Part shown: positions 57,874 to 64,000 of the stretch, piece by piece
How positions within the stretch are numbered: the stretch's first letter is position 1
How the letters are laid out: the number at the start of each line of letters is the position of its first letter
Assembly (NCBI RefSeq): GCF_018812025.1
Contig: NC_063049.1
Coordinates: 35,717,447-35,781,446 of the forward strand
Reading direction: 5' to 3'
DNA length: 64,000 bases
Source of the DNA: Megalobrama amblycephala
Taxonomy: Eukaryota > Chordata > Actinopteri > Cypriniformes > Xenocyprididae
Position numbers and translations under genes: made by a program
The notes under the pieces: generated by a model
Told to the model about the DNA's origin: nothing
Seen by the model: the letters and a program-made list of their open reading frames with translations, nothing else
Database searches by the model: none

Positions 57874-59074
57874 ATCATGGCTTGGTGACATTGACTGGCA
57901 ACATTGCTCAAAAAGTTGCCCTGTGTATCCTCTCCTTTACTTTATAAATTATAAAACACTGAATTGCACTCTCGTGCCTCTCGTGGTTAGGCAATAACTG
58001 GTTTGGAGAAATGAATGTGAAATAACTTTCCTTAACTTACCAAAAGCAGAAGAGAAAATTATTGGTGGACATACGTAGATTTTTAATAACTAGCTGAAAC
58101 TAAGTGACCTGAATAAAATAAATCTGGATGCTATTGGGAGGAGGCATATACTGCCAAACTGTTGGGAAATAGCTGTCACTGATCCAAAGTGCAACCAAAA
58201 ACAGGGAGAAAGAAAAATGTTCCAGTACTGATTGTGAAAATAAAGCTATCTAGATTGATATTTGGTATATAAGACAATGTGGACACTGATTCTAGTTTCT
58301 AGATTTCCATGAATCAGTAATGTTCATCAAGGACTGTGTTGTAGAATTACCCACCATGCACCTATTTAATGTAACAAATACAATGCACAAATTTGAGATG
58401 CACAAAAAAGTAGTGATATGTAGAGGATACCTTAAACACCTGACTGCAAAAAAAAAGAAAAAGAAAAGAAAAGCTAAATTAAGGGTTTCCACCATTAATG
58501 CCCCTAAAATAGAGCACGTTTACATTTTGTGACAACATGCCCCAATGCCTTCATTATATTGTTGACCCTTGCCTGTTTGTTCACTTAATGAACAACTGTA
58601 GCATGTCAAATATGATAATACTGAATTTTACTTTGAAGGGCAGAATTCAAAAACATAATTTATAAGGGTTTTGATGAACTAGGTGTTTGTAATCATGTAG
58701 AAGTCACTTATGGAGAAACAAACATTTGTGACAACTAGCCCCCAGTCTCCCCTACAATAACATTTTTAGACCTGTTGATTGACGCAACAAAGCTGCATTT
58801 TGCAGATTCATCTAGTGGATCGAAATAATGACTTTGACCTTGCCATACGAGCTTGTGTTATTAAATATGTTGCTGTGTCACGGAAACATTGGGTCTGTCT
58901 TTGTTGAGCGAAAAAGTAGGCGGAGTCTCTTTTCTGCAATATATCAGCAGCAGTCTGTCAGACGGACTGTGTGGTAAACACGGTGCTCGGCTGCATCCGT
59001 GAGCGCGGGTCTGGCCCTTTCGGGAATTATATGTTTTTACACATTTAGTTGTTCTAGAAAGGTTATTTCTCTCC

Positions 59075-59101
59075 AACTTCAGCTACAGTGATAGCTAAGT
59101 T
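59075..59101 (+). promoter_or_regulatory. slc40a1: Iron-responsive element (IRE) in slc40a1 5' UTR
   Basis: Lower stem AACTT/AAGTT, single bulged C at 59080, five-pair upper stem AGCTA/TAGCT, and the hexaloop CAGTGA. This is a canonical IRE and matches the 5' UTR IRE of vertebrate ferroportin. IRP binding when iron is low would block translation. It lies about 150 nt upstream of the start codon. Confidence 0.96.
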
Positions 59102-59251
59102 TGGAGAGGAGAGAAGGGAATATTCGTGTTTTGCGCAGGAAATATTTGCATCGAGGATTTACTTTGCCTATTTTGCCTATTTAACCCGAAACCTGCAAAA
59201 GAACCTAAATCTTGACTAAACCGAACAAATACAATCGATATATAACGTACA

Positions 59252-63813
<4,562 letters not shown>

Positions 63814-64000
63814 GTAAGTAAATGAGCAACCAACAGGAAACAATAGAAATAGTTTTATTTAGTCCTTATATTCCATTATCTTCAAGAGGAAGAAAGTGAT
63901 ATCCATATCTTTATATCACCTAAACGTTGTAAAGCCAACCTTTGAGACCAAAAATGAGTCATGTTTGTGATAATTGTGTGCTGGTGCTTTTTTATGTCAC

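Larger units (their letters stand above)
52839..59074. other. asdurf-slc40a1 intergenic region
   Basis: About 6.2 kb with no protein-coding exon recognised. It contains a (TTA)n tract, two tandem duplications and a palindrome (separate entries). The asdurf promoter side (52860-52970) is CpG-richer, with a TGACGTA CRE-like site near 52918. The slc40a1 side (58860-59070) is GC-richer and holds the presumed ferroportin promoter and 5' UTR. Confidence 0.55.

Overview
The window is nuclear DNA of a teleost fish, most likely a cyprinid. Genes are split into short exons by GT-AG introns, introns are full of small inverted-repeat DNA transposons of the kind common in carp and zebrafish relatives, and the protein-coding exons read as vertebrate orthologues. 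The gene order pms1 - ormdl1 - osgepl1 - ankar - asnsd1 - slc40a1 matches the order I know from human chromosome 2q32, with two additions: adat3 (elsewhere in human) and an unnamed sugar-nucleotidyltransferase-like gene.

Layout. 1-6.7 kb: 5' part of pms1 (minus; its 3' exons lie beyond the left edge). 7.7-16.85 kb: ormdl1 (plus), promoter with a perfect TCTCGCGAGA palindrome. 17.9-19.03 kb: adat3, one exon, minus. 19.8-30.15 kb: osgepl1 (plus), seven coding exons; intron 3 holds a very young gag-only LTR element with two identical 510-bp LTRs, itself inserted in an inverted-repeat transposon. 30.6-44.3 kb: ankar (minus), 21 coding exons that sum to 1364 codons. 46.35-47.8 kb: nucleotidyltransferase-like gene (plus), 8 exons, 274 aa. 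47.9-52.84 kb: the bicistronic asdurf-asnsd1 transcription unit (minus). 52.9-59.0 kb: gene-poor, with tandem duplications. 59.07 kb to the right edge: slc40a1 (ferroportin, plus) with a textbook iron-responsive element in its 5' UTR; its last exon is outside the window.

Functional themes. adat3 (inosine-34) and osgepl1 (mitochondrial t6A-37) are head-to-head and both modify tRNA anticodon loops. asdurf (a prefoldin-like small protein) and asnsd1 lie on one mRNA with 12 nt between stop and start. ormdl1 controls sphingolipid synthesis, pms1 belongs to the mismatch-repair family, slc40a1 exports iron.

Repeats take up much of the rest: hAT-type MITEs with 8-bp target duplications, a nested transposon mosaic in ormdl1 intron 3, two near-identical 935-bp fold-back elements, a tRNA-derived SINE abutting an ankar splice acceptor, and many (TA)n tracts. 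Exon limits were set by eye from splice consensus and reading frame; complete genes were checked by divisibility of summed exon lengths by three. Comparisons with human proteins rest on memory of those families, not on a search.
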